From: Salvia splendens | Taxonomy: Eukaryota > Streptophyta > Magnoliopsida > Lamiales > Lamiaceae | NCBI RefSeq assembly: GCF_004379255.2 | Contig: NC_056037.1 | Span: forward strand, 16,316,902 to 16,380,901 | Direction of reading: 5' to 3' | DNA length: 64,000 nt | Shown: positions 11,178-21,600 of the stretch, piece after piece | How positions within the stretch are numbered: position 1 is the first letter of the stretch | Layout: each line of letters begins with the position of its first letter | Notes under the pieces: generated by a model | Database searches by the model: none | What the model was told of the DNA's origin: nothing | The model's input: only the letters and a program-made list of their open reading frames with translations | Translations under genes and position numbers: made by a program

Positions 11178-11599
11178 AAGCATCCGCAATAGCAGAAGTC
11201 AGCATAGACTAGCCATAGGCTAGCAGGAAGGACGTGGGGGATGTCCTCTATTGCATTAGGCTAACGCGATGGACGTCCCGAAAATGGACGAGCTCTCATC
11301 CGCGGACAATCGGCGTTAGCTGATTGCTAGCCTATCGTTGTCCACCTATTGCACAGTGAGCGATAGACTAACCGATTTTTTATTTATTTTTTTTATCTAT
11401 ACTCTATTTTTACAATTATTTTTTTAATATTTGATAAACACCAACAATTAAAATGAATTAATCGTATTTATGAATTTATTTGTTTGGCTAGGGCATTGGC
11501 TAGCCTATTATTGCGCTGTGGGAAGTCCTTGGTGATGTGGCAGGCCGTGGAAAATCGATGTGACAGGAGAAGTTTTTTACCTGCATATTGTGGATGCTG
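11178..11599. mobile_element. Tourist-like (PIF/Harbinger) MITE
   Basis: 422 bp flanked by TTA at 11175-11177 and 11600-11602. The ends read AAGCATCCGCAATAGCAG and, inverted, CAGCATCCACAATATGCAG, the GAGCATCCRCAATGG-type terminus also found at 47902 and 52237. GC-rich arms surround an AT-rich centre. No coding sequence. Confidence 0.75.
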
Positions 11600-11713
11600 T
11601 TAGAAATCAAATAAATCGACAACATTGAATCAATATACCAAAGTAATGATATAATAATGATTACAAATTAAGTAGAGTCCGAAGAGAGTACATAAATAAA
11701 TTGGGAGCCAGCA

Positions 11714-13996
11714 TGATACGGGAATATCTCTACGAATATCCCCAAATCTCTCTTATTTAGTTTAGTATTGATTTAGCATATATTTCCTATATATTATTAG
11801 GATCTTTATTTTCTTGTTCTCTAAGTCAGGGTAGTCTTATAAATAGGAGGCATTGTATTCTTCCCAATCAATCAAGAAATATCATAATTTTCCTACTTTT
11901 TTATCGTCTTCTTTAATTTTCTGCAAACACTAGTTTTGGAGTTGATCCCAGGGAAAGCCCGTGACGTCCACCTTTATCCTTCCGTCGTCGACCGCTCGTT
12001 GTCCCCGAAATCTTATTAAAGGAGTGAACCCTTAACAATTGGTGCTTTCATTGTTGAACTCATCTCAGATTGTCAATCATTCGGAGGTCGTACGGAACCC
12101 ATGTGTTCCCTGCCGACGATAGCGGAGCCGGTACTGTCGCCAGCCGTGGAGTCACCTCCCCTGGACCCAATTAGATCGATGTTCGAACAGATGACGGCCG
12201 GTATGGCTAAGTTACAGTCGCGCATGGATGAGTATGATCGTCGCCCGTCTTCATCGCGACCACCTCCGTTGCCTGATCCGGACCCCCTATATGATCTCGT
12301 GGCACCCGATCAATTGGATGGGCAGCAGCACTCCTACAATCAGCCACCGCACCTACCCTACAACGAATCATACGGACAGTTGTGGTACCATCCCTACACC
12401 GACACTGATCCGTCATGGGGTAACTCGTTCAACGACGGACTTAACCCTTATTAGCAACCAGGCAATGCCAGACAGCCATACCAACAGCCCCACAACCCTC
12501 ATTGGTGTCCGTCGGTGTCACCTCAACAACTACAGTTGTCTCACACCCGAAGCCCGACCTGCTGGGATCCACCACAGGCGCGACAGCCATACGGTTGGGA
12601 ACCGCAAGCTCGTCCCTTCAAAACTTTTGAATGGAAGCGTCCCCAGCATCCCTGCAACAAATATTCTGAGCCCTTCCGGCAGCTGCAAAACTCACACCCG
12701 AGTGCACATCCTTGGCAACTTGATTGCACGGTGTTTTCTCCACTGAGTAACTACCACTCAGTAGCGCCGCTTCCCGCTCCTGTCCCACAACCATGTCAGC
12801 TATCCTGCGGGCCTCCAACGAGTCCCCACCATTCAGCAACAGCCCCGCTGCCTTCTGTTGCGGCCGTCCCTCCACCAGTTGTTATTTCTCTCTTGTGCAG
12901 CCCCGATGTCAGTGGAGCGGAAGAGGAATTGTTGGAAGATGAACCGCCCCAACCCGATTACACCCTTAAGCAGCCGATACGTGACTATCTATTAGCGGCC
13001 CCTGCCGTATTTGAGACACGGTTGGAAACCATGGACCGCCGCCTTGAGACAGAAATGGATGCACTTGATCATGATGCGTCTGGTGTATCGCGTCCTTCTT
13101 CTATTGCTTTGCTTTGTGATAATCATGGAGTTGAGGGGGATAGAGATGCAAGCCTTGACCACCGACAAGTTCCATCTTTTGAAAAAAAAAACCATTGTGC
13201 TGCTCTGATGCTTTTTTGCCGGTTATCGAAAGGGATTTCAAGGTTTTGCTTCAAGGAAATGTGCATGATTGGTCGGTATTTTGAAGTTGAGGAAGATGAT
13301 GAACTCTTCTTTGTTAAAAGAGGACATAGATGGTTTCTATGTGGAATGTGGATTTGCATATCATAATGTTACAAGTATGAATTATCGTTCAACATTGCCC
13401 GACGCAGATGCACGGTTGATCCCTCCCCGGATGGACAAGCGTTGTTTGAGCATTCGTGGTTTCGTTGACAAGATCCCCGCTTTAGCGTTGAATTATCACG
13501 AGTCCGCCTTGGTAATATTTTATGGAGATAATGAAGGGAGACGCTCAGGTGTTCGGTGTGCGTTTGATCCAGGAAGAGATAGATCTCGTCAAGCTTATGT
13601 TATCAGCGACGCTCTTCTGTGCTTCTTCATGTTTCCACCTTGTGGACAAGGTGGATTTTAACAGAGGGGGAGTTCATACGGGAATATCTCTACGAATATC
13701 CCCAAATCTCTCTTATTTAGTTTAGTATTGATTTAGCATATATTTCCCATATATTATTAGGATCTTTATTTTCTTGTTCTCTAAGTCAGGATAGTCTTAT
13801 AAATATGAGGCATTGTATTCTTCCCATTCAATCAAGAAATATCATAAATTTCCTACTTTTTATCGTCTTCTTTAATTTTCTGCAAACACTAGTTTTGGAG
13901 CTGATCCCGGGGAAAGCCCGTGACGTCCACCTTTATCCTTCCGTCGTCGACCGCTCGTCGTCGCCATAATCTTGTTAAGGGAATGCACCCTTAACA
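11714..13996 (+). mobile_element. Short non-autonomous LTR retrotransposon (element 1)
   Basis: 2,283 bp with a perfect 5-bp target duplication CAGCA at 11709-11713 and 13997-14001. The 5' LTR is 11714-12037 (TGATACGGGAATATC to CCTTAACA) and the 3' LTR 13674-13996, differing by a few bases, including TG to TC at the 3' LTR start. TATA boxes (CTTATAAATA) lie near 11837 and 13797. The primer-site position (12038-12053) reads ATTGGTGCTTTCATTG; I could not assign the tRNA. The polypurine tract is AGAGGGGGAGT just before 13674. It carries one unusual open frame and no protease, RT, RNase H or integrase. Confidence 0.88.
12101..13366 (+). pseudogene. Pro/Gln-rich ORF of element 1, interrupted
   Basis: A single frame runs 12101-13366 with one TAG at 12452-12454. 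The N-terminus has a short helical stretch (FEQMTAGMAKLQSRMDEYDR), then Pro-, Tyr- and Gln-rich sequence with the motif TCWDPPQ, and a late helix (FETRLETMDRRLETEMDALD). After about 13300 homology to element 2 continues in another frame (SMNYRSTLPDADARLIPP), so there is also a frameshift. It resembles the 474-aa product of element 2 in composition and in this C-terminal block. Gag-like is a guess from its position after the primer site; no zinc knuckle is seen. Confidence 0.6.
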
Positions 13997-14018
13997 CAGC
14001 AGCTCAAATACGTAACAG

Positions 14019-14180
14019 TTGTAATTATTTGTTTTTATATTTATACATAGTGAGGAGATGGCGATTCAACGGCGCCACGATAGTAGTAGCCTTAGGTGTT
14101 TTGTCTTTTTATGCCTAGTTAATGGTTTTTCAAAATACAGCGGCACTCACATATCATTGGTTTCAAGTTCCAATTAGTAG
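14019..14180 (-). promoter_or_regulatory. Relic of the WIP divergent promoter (copies C/D)
   Basis: The stretch 14030-14145 is collinear with 141-345 of the A/B promoter, allowing gaps: TTTATATTTATAC, GTGAGGAGATGG(A/C)GATTCA, TCTTTTTATG/GGCTAGTT and AATGGTTTTTC followed by AATACAGCGGCA. It therefore marks where copy C's promoter was. The ABRE-like TGACGTGGCAAT pair of A/B is not preserved. Confidence 0.65.
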
Positions 14181-14380
14181 AGTGATCAAAGTATAACTAA
14201 TATTAAGTGTATAATTAGAGAACAAATCTCAGCCACATACTATCTTAATCTAATGATTATAAAAGTATACATTATTAGTTAATAAAAATAGCATAGGGGT
14301 ATTTTTGGAAATAAACTTGTATTGACAGTTTATTTGCAGCTTCAGCTGCGACGGCGGTGGCCGTATCTCCCCAAGCCAAA

Positions 14381-14873
14381 ATCTCTTCGCTTCCACGGCG
14401 GCGGCGAAGGCATGCGAGCAGCTGTTCGAGAAGGCGGTGACGCCGAGCGACGTGGGAAAACTGAACTAGCTTGTGATACCAAAACAGCACGCGGAGAAAC
14501 ACTTCCCTTTCCAAAACGGAAACGGTAGTAGTAATCATTGTTGCTGAATTTGGAAGATGGGAATGGGAAAGTGTGGAGATTCCGGTATTCGTATTGGAAT
14601 AGTAGCCAGAGCTATGTGTTGACGAAGGGGTGGAGCCGGTTTGTGAAGGAGAAGGAGCTGCGGGCAGGGGATGTGGTGAGTATTGAGCAGTCGACGGGGC
14701 CGGATAAGCAGTTGTACATTGATTGGAAAGTGAGGGGCGGTTCGAATCGGGTTCAGATGGTGAGGCTGTTTGGGGTGAATATATTTGAGTGCGGTAGTGG
14801 GAAGAGGATGAGGAAGATAGAGATTATAGGGTTGGATTGTGCCAAGAAACAAAGGATTATTAATGTTTTGTAA
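14381..14873 (+). pseudogene. RAV/TEM-type B3 gene fragment
   Basis: Reads EQLFEKAVTPSDVGKLN, stop, LVIPKQHAEKHFPFQNGNG, frameshift, then [40 protein letters not shown] and [11 protein letters not shown], the RAV-class B3 DNA-binding domain. The C-terminus keeps RLFGVNIF, which contains the RLFGV repressor motif known from RAV/TEM and class B HSF proteins, and ends [15 protein letters not shown] before TAA at 14871-14873. The TAG lies where RAVs have Arg in KLNRLVIP; a frameshift follows at about 14535. The AP2 half of a normal RAV is absent. A captured, dead copy is most likely. Confidence 0.88.
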
Positions 14874-15039
14874 CAATTAGTGTCGAATCAATGTGGTTGG
14901 GAAATGGATTCAGATGGGGATGTTAATTGCAACTTGCAATTGTACAGTAATATAGACAAAAAGATAAAGGAAGGCCAGCTCTACCTTTTTAGGTTTTGAT
15001 CAAATGGGAATACAATTACAAACAACTGTCATTTTTACT

Positions 15040-15790
15040 CCTCATCACTCTAGCATTGGAACACGTTACTCTAAGCATGTACTTACTTCACTGATGTTAA
15101 CAAAATAGATCACTATAAGAAAATATCAAAGAGACTTCACTCTAGCCTTGAACACATCACTATAACCATGTACTTACTTCACTGATGTTAACAAAATAGA
15201 TCACTATAAGAAAATATCAAAGAGACTTCAGTCTAACCTTAGAACACATCACTCTAACCATGTATTTACTCCACTGATGTGAACAAAATAGATCCCTATA
15301 CGCATATATCCCAGAAACATCACTTAACCGTGGATCACATCACTCTAAGCATGTTTTTACTTCACTGATATGAAGACAATAGATCACTATACGCATATAT
15401 CACAGAAACATCACTTAACCGTGGAACACATCACTCTAAGCATGTTTTTACTTCACTGATGTGAACTAAATAGATCACTATAAGGAAATATCACAGAAAC
15501 ATCACTCTAAGCATGTTTTTTCTTATAGTGATCTATTTTGTTAACATCAGTGAAGTAAGTACATGCTTAGAGTGGTGAGTTCCAAGGCTAGAGTGAAGTA
15601 TCTGTGATATTTTCTTATAATGATCTATTTTGTTAACATCAGTGAAGTAAGTACATGCTTAGAGTGATGTGTTCCAAGGTTAGAGTGAAGTCTCTGTGAT
15701 ATTTTCTTATAGTGATCTATATTGTTCACATTATTGAAGTAAATACGTGCTTAGAGTGATGTGTTCCAAGGTTAGAGTGAAGTCTCCGTA
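15040..15790. repeat. 91-bp tandem repeat, five direct plus three inverted copies
   Basis: The phrase CTGATGT(T/G)AACAAAATAGAT recurs at 15091, 15182, 15274, 15365 and 15456, spacing 91-92 bp. From about 15512 the same unit appears inverted (ACATCAGTGAAGTAAGTACA) at about 15544, 15635 and 15726. The unit includes CATCACTCTAAGCATG and TTACTTCACT, which also form the core of the 44-bp repeats at 38085-38985 and 40857-41799. No coding content. Confidence 0.88.
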
Positions 15791-16144
15791 AAAACAATAG
15801 AAAACGAAACATTAGCAATGAAATTCCTTAAACTGGAGTTTAGGCAGAAGCCGTCATATACATTCCATCATCATATTCGTATCCCACTTGCGAAAACGAT
15901 GTGCCTTGTTGCATTTTACCACCGAACAGCTGCTGCACATGTCGTTATACAATTCCAGCCAATCCAAATTATTTAGAAAAGTATTATTTATATAATTTAT
16001 TTTCCGAAAGATATGTAACAATGCAGCCATCATCCTCGTCTCGACAAAATACTATGTACTTATCTTTTTAAAATCCCAATGCTTCATCATATTTATATAT
16101 TTAAGCTCCCAATTTCATTTATTCCAAACTTATTTTCTCAGAAA

Positions 16145-16447
16145 ATGACGACAACCTTAAACACATCATCACGCATGATGGAGCTGATCCGCCAGCACCT
16201 CCTCGAAGAAGCAGACTCGTTCTTCGACAACGTGACTACACTTTGTTTCTCAGAAATCGAGTCTTCTTCATCTGGGTCGGATCTCAAATCTCCGGTTGCC
16301 CAGGACGATTTGCAGATAATTAAGAAGTCGGAGTCGGTGAAAGGCGAAGTGGAATATAGTGCGGTGAGGCAGTACAAGGGAGTGAGGAGGAGGCCGTGGG
16401 GGAAGTATGCGGCGGAGTTAAGGGATCCGACGAGGAAAGAGAGATAA
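16145..16447 (+). pseudogene. Truncated AP2/ERF transcription factor fragment
   Basis: 100-aa frame starting MTTTLNTSSRMMELIRQHLL. It has an acidic/Ser-rich N-terminal region (CFSEIESSSSGSDLKSP) and then the first half of an AP2/ERF domain, YKGVRRRPWGKYAAELRDPT followed by RKER and a stop. A complete domain runs about 60 residues; here it ends after about 24, losing the last beta-strand and the helix, so DNA binding as a normal ERF is unlikely. A TATA-like stretch (ATATTTATATATTTAAG, 16088-16104) suggests the promoter was captured too. It looks like the 5' end of a group IX-type ERF inside a MULE. Confidence 0.85.
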
Positions 16448-16799
16448 ATAGAAAAAATACATTGTCTGTGAAGTGACCATTATACCCCCACCTTGTTATA
16501 GTGATGTAAATTTGTGATAAGAGTGAATTGATTCTCCTTTAAATTCAAAAATCACATGTATTAATACTAGCCTTTGCCCTAGATCACTAATATATATATA
16601 GGGAGATGATCAAAGTATAACTAATATTAAGTGTATAACTAGAGAACAAATCTCAGCCACACATCTTAATACTCCAAATTAATCCTATGGCTTAGCTATT
16701 TTTACATGTTTTAAATAAAAAGTAATTAACAAGGGAATTTTTGGAAACTATATTCAACTCCAACCGTCTCCTTCAAATTTTCAACTCCAATTTCAGAAA

Positions 16800-17074
16800 A
16801 AATGGGGCTTCTATTCACACTCATTTTCATTGATCGATTGCCGCGGGGGAGGCGGATGCTGGCGAGGGACTCGAGGATGCTAGACTTGCCGGAGGACTGG
16901 TCGCCGATGACGACGATGGTGGGGAGTTGGATGCCTTCCTGCATGATTTTGATGGGGCCGAATCCGGTCATAGTAGGGGGAAACAATGGGGGCGTCGTGA
17001 CTGGATTCATACTCTTCTTCTTCCTCCTCCTCCTCTTGTTGGAGGTCGTGTTTGGAGATTTTGAGGAGTTTCAT
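16800..17074 (-). pseudogene. Dynamin-related protein (DRP4-like) N-terminal fragment
   Basis: On the minus strand one frame gives [13 protein letters not shown], and after a frameshift another gives [20 protein letters not shown] then [12 protein letters not shown]. This is the N-terminal GTPase P-loop (GDQSSGKSS, the G1 motif) of plant dynamin-related proteins, most like the DRP4 group. The homology stops at LPRG, where the next exon or switch region would follow. The Glu-rich stretch before it (about 17020-17040) is consistent with the acidic start of DRP4. Captured fragment, non-functional. Confidence 0.8.
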
Positions 17075-17110
17075 CCTCCTCTACTACTGTAGATGATGAC
17101 ATGATTGATC

Positions 17111-17451
17111 TGTGTTGTGTGTGGATGAAAGAGAGGGTTGGATATTGTTACGAATCTGATTCTGAAAACTAAGAATTGAAGAACACTTTGATTTGAGAGA
17201 AAAATGTGGAAATCTTATTGAATCAATCTCTGAATCGAGCTGTATATAAAGTGAGAAAAGAATGAACAAACTAACTAACTAACAACCTATTTATTGAATC
17301 TAACGGCTAGTACAATCAACGGTCAAGATTAAAGCTAACTAATCTAAATGAGATCCGACGGCTGCTAAACCTCGAAGCCTTCTTCATTCCCTTTCCAGCT
17401 CGTGAGCTCAATCAAGCTCAATTACTTGTAGATCAATCACACACAACAACA
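17111..17451 (-). repeat. 3' LTR of a copia fragment
   Basis: Read on the minus strand it starts TGTTGTTGTGTGTGATTG at 17451, right after a polypurine tract (AAGGTGGAGGATT). It contains a TATA-like TATATAAAGTGAG sequence in opposite sense near 17240 and ends near 17111 in CACAACACA. Its 5' partner is absent. Confidence 0.6.
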
Positions 17452-17476
17452 ATCCTCCACCTTGATTGATCAAAGC

Positions 17477-18190
17477 TTACTCAGACTTCATCCTGCAAAC
17501 ACTTACCAATTTCTTGCGTAGATCAAACTTCTCTCTCGGTAGAGGCTTTGTTAACATATCGGCGGGATTGTCATCCGTGTGAACCTTGAACACCCTCACA
17601 CTTCCTTTCTCTATCCCTTCTCTGATGAAGTGTAAACGGACATCTATATGTTTACTCCTTTCATGATATACCTTGTGTTTTGCCAAGCAAATCGCGTTGT
17701 TGTTATCACAGCTGATTGAAATAGCATCCATTTCACAACCAAAATCTCAAGCAATCCCTTTTACCCAATAGCTTTCCTTCACCGCTGCAGTCAGCGCCAT
17801 GAATTCAGCCTTAGTAGTCGACAAAGCAACTACACTTTGCAGACTTGATTTCCAGCTAATAGTTGCTCCAAACATAGTGAAGATGTACCCGGATTGTGAC
17901 CTTATATTATCAAGATTACCTGCAAAATCAGAGTCACAAAAACCAACTATAACATCTCCCTTATACTCATCATCTCCTCTGAACAGGATACCAAAGTTCC
18001 CAGCTCCCTTCAAGTATCTCATCAGCCATTTCAATGCACATCAATGCTCCCTTCCATGATTGGACATGTATCTGCTGGTCACACTCACAGATTGAGCCAC
18101 ATCCGGCCTTGTTGAGATCATTGTTAGGATTAGTGTACTGAAAAGCATATTTCGAGCATGTTGTAGGGATAGAATTGCTTGTATACAATA
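17477..18190 (-). pseudogene. Copia pol tail (RT end and RNase H)
   Basis: On the minus strand: STRPDVAQSVSVTSRYMSNH, then a TGA where Trp is expected in REHWCALKWLMRYLKGAG, then CDSDFAGNLDNIRSQSGYIF, TISWKSSLQSVVALSTTKAE, a TGA after YWVKGIA, then CDNNNAICLAKHKVYHERSK, HIDVRLHFIREG and DMLTKPLPREKFDLRKKL. This is a Tork/Angela-like copia RNase H domain. The 5' side is cut off at about 18190, where MULE terminal sequence begins, so the fragment was either captured or trimmed by deletion. Two stops make it dead. Confidence 0.85.
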
Positions 18191-18324
18191 AATATCCTTG
18201 TTAATTACTTTTTATTTAAAACATGTAAAAATAGCTAATCCATAAGATTAATTTAGAGTGTTAAGATGTGTGGCTGAGATTTGTTCTCTAGTTATGTACT
18301 TAATGAGCACTTGCCCTAGATCAC

Positions 18325-18326
<2 letters not shown>

Positions 18327-18362
<36 letters not shown>
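18327..18362. repeat. (TA)n microsatellite between two MULE ends
   Basis: About 17 TA units separate the right end of the element at 16605-18325 from the left terminus at 18364. Comparable TA runs lie at 16590-16600, 33941-33959, 42945-42957 and 44578-44601. Confidence 0.95.
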
Positions 18363-18368
<6 letters not shown>

Positions 18369-18696
18369 ATTATTCACAAATCCAGTCTTAAAGACCGAAC
18401 TAGAGACCAAATTTAGGCCCTTAGATCTAATTTTTAATGGATGAGATTAGACCATGCTTTATTAATTTTGCTCCTTCATTAGGTAGATAATTTACTTCAA
18501 TCCAGGGGTATTTTGGTCAAAATCCATTTAGGGTAAAAATTTTGCTGCTTCATTCAATTCACGCAGTTTCTCTTCATTATCATTTCTCCCTCTATCTTCT
18601 TCTCCAAATCGACGGATTCCACAACTTCCTCTTCTGCAATTGACGACATTTCCAGCCTATTCAAGTATATTCTATTCGATTAACCAAACATTCGAA

Positions 18697-21600
18697 ATGG
18701 TTGACCCAAGGAAGTCGTCGACCGATAGTGGACGCCAGTTGCGTTCTGGCAGATCTTCTAGTGAAGGTAATACACCTTGAAGCTTTCCAGAGTTCTTATT
18801 CTTAATTTACTTCATCTAATTCTTAAATTTGTTTCTGATTTTAGTCAAAGCAGAACTCGAATATCAACGAAAGAAAACAACAAAATCAAAGGAAAAACAA
18901 TCAACTACCAACAACGATGCAGTTATTGGAAGAAAAATTGATGAGGAAGAAGGTATAAAAACTATTTGTTATGAAGTAGTGATTTGATAAAATGAAGTTA
19001 AAGCCCTAATGTATAATCCTATGAAGTAGTAAATTGGTAAAATGAGGTAATAAAACATAATAATGAAGTAATAGACACTAAATATGAACTATCTATTTAC
19101 TATGTTGTATGTGTTTAGGGTTTTTGGATTAAACTTAAATGTTGTGTTGTTTGCACATTTAAATGAAGTATATATTCTATTAGATGAAGTAGTAAATTGG
19201 TATGATGAAGTAATAAATTATGATAATGAAGTAATATAATTGACATGTTTATACAGTAGGGTTTATTACTAAAATGAAGTAATAAATTATGATAATGAAG
19301 TACCAAACTCTAAATAATAATATTATGTTTTTCTGTGTTGAATGGGGTTTAGCGTTTTAGGATTAAACGTAATTGCATTATTGTTTGCATATTCAAATGA
19401 ACTGCATATTCTATTTGATGATATAATAACCTTATAGGATAGAGGTAACGCAACTGACCTATTTTCCTATTATCTTTAACTTAGTTGTTGTGAAGTATTG
19501 AATTGATATAATGAAGTTATCTATGTGCTAAATGAAGTAATATACACTGACTCGATGTATGTATAGGCTTAGAAGTAATTATGTGCCAGAAGGTAAAAAG
19601 TGAAGTCTAATCTTTTTTTTTTGAAATATTGTACATATAATGAAGTAAATTGAGCATATAGTGTACTGTATTAATTTTTATGAAGTATAGATTTAATATC
19701 TGTTTCGAAGTATTGAATTGATATTTAATGAAGTTAATCGTGTATTTAAAGAAGTAACATAGCATTCCAAGTGAACTATCTATAATTGTGGATGATATGT
19801 TGCATATTAATTCTGTGTTTCTTATATATAGGTAAAACTTCATCTCAAAAGAAGAAGAATGCAAGTATTTCTTCTGAAATCCCTCACACATAATGTAAAA
19901 AAATGAATTTAAAGCATAGATGCATGAAATATTGAATTCATATGATTAAGTTAACTGCATATTAACTGAATATACTATTTGATTATGTGATATACTATTA
20001 TTGTGTTGTTTGCATATTCAAATGAACTACATGAAGGGGTTGGCAGCGGAAGCGTGCGTGAAATCCGATCACATAAATTTGATCTATTTAGCAGATTATT
20101 TAGACAAATTCTATTCGCGTAATTATCACATGTCTCATGCTCATAACTTGAATTAAAACATGCTTTAGCATATAAAAAATCCCTAAAACATGCTTACTAC
20201 GGAATTAGCCAATTTACCTCGTGGATTCAATCAAGAATCGATGATGGCTTGCTCCGTCTCCGCGTGAAGATCTTCAATACTCGACCTCGGATCTTCTGAC
20301 TGGTGTCCCAGACTGTACACTGATATTTGTGTGGGCAAATCTCACCAGCGTACTAGGACTTGAATAACGAAGACAGAACTCAGCTCACGGAGGAGACAAA
20401 ATTTCGAACTCTCTCTTTCTCTTTCTCTTTCTCTGAGAGGGACGAAAATTCTGAGCAATAATTGTTATATTTTTTGTCTCCTTTATTCTCCTATTTATAT
20501 TAAGTCACATATTGGGCTCAGTCAGGGATCTAAGGAAGAATTTGGACATGGCCTCACCCAATTAGCTTTTTACTAATTAAATTGAACCCACAATTTAATA
20601 TAAGCTTATATTGGAATATTACAAACAGCCACTACAGAAGTAATATTGCACTGCCTTTCCAAATCCGAAATTACAAGTATTTCGGGTTTCCTTTTATTTG
20701 TTTAATTCATTTTCCGTGCTTAAGATAGAAACATCCATTAATTAATTAATGTCTGCTATGGACTTAATTAATTAACATATTATATTCTCCAAGAGTGGAC
20801 TTAGCAAGAAACTCTTATTTATTATTCATAGAGTAATTAAACTCCAACTAGCTAGGTTTCGAATAATAAAACCTTGTTTCGAGCTCCTCTTGTGGATGTT
20901 ATCAAACGAGACTCTCCTCGCGCACGATTCAGCATAATAGCAATCCTAGCACCGCTAGATAATGATCACCACTACCCAATATACCTGGATCGTTGGGTGA
21001 CGAAAAACCCGCACCTTTGGTAAGTCAAAGTAGTATATACTCAATATCGTATGCTCAATGCTAACGTACATTGATTAAGAAATTAATTTTCAAGACCTCG
21101 TCTTTCAGTAGATAGCATAAAGACTCGTCTTGCTGTTAGATCCATTCAGTGCTATACCACACCAACGTCGTCATATTTCAATAAGGCTTAGAAATAATCG
21201 GACTGACATTGCAACCTTTCACGATAGGTAGTCTAGATCTATCTGGGTTGTGAAATTCTTATTTTTCTTTGTTCAGAACTGACCGCGAACCTTAAATTGA
21301 GCGCATCCCACAACCGGTCTACTAGAACAAAGACTTAGACTTATGTTATGTTCGCTTATACATTTAAATATGCAATAAACATCCATTAAATGTAAAACAT
21401 AACAACATTACAACAAAAATAATCTGTTGCATTCATTGGAAAATAATTATTAGAGTTTTACAGTATTCAATCACTCGAAAGGTGATTTCTAGTATACAAA
21501 ACCTAACACTACATATTATGTTTGATGAAGTAGTAAATTTGTAAGATGAAGTAATAAAATGTTATAATGAAGTAACACACTCTAAATATGAACTCTCTAT

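Larger units (their letters stand above)
11702..14018 (-). pseudogene. WIP copy C remnant, split by an LTR element
   Basis: Removing the LTR element at 11714-13996 and one copy of its CAGCA duplication leaves, on the minus strand, AACTGTTACGTATTTGAGC then TGGCTCCCAATT. This matches the last codons of WIP copy B (AACTGTCATGTATTTGAGC then GGGCTCCCAATT). Only about 30 bp of coding sequence survives. The stop codon is lost and the rest of the gene is deleted up to promoter-like sequence at 14030-14145. The match is short but collinear, and its promoter follows on the correct side. Confidence 0.65.
14181..16588. mobile_element. MULE-like element carrying RAV-type B3 and ERF fragments
   Basis: The left end (AGTGATCAAAGTATAACTAA, 14181-) matches the terminus seen at 16605 and inverted at 18325 and 42940. 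The right end reads GATCACT at 16582-16588. Inside are a B3 gene fragment, a 91-bp repeat array and a truncated ERF gene, the pattern of a Pack-MULE. The terminal repeats are diverged and no 9-bp duplication was found, so the outer limits are tentative. Confidence 0.5.
16605..18325. mobile_element. MULE-like element with dynamin and copia fragments
   Basis: The left end (16605-16737) and right end (18203-18325) form inverted repeats of about 130 bp. Shared blocks are AACTAGAGAACAAATCTCAG, AGCTATTTTTACATGTTTTA and AAAAAGTAATTAACAAG. Inside are a dynamin-related gene fragment and the 3' tail of a copia element, both on the minus strand. (TA)n runs lie on both sides, so a target duplication cannot be read. 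No transposase; non-autonomous. Confidence 0.7.
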
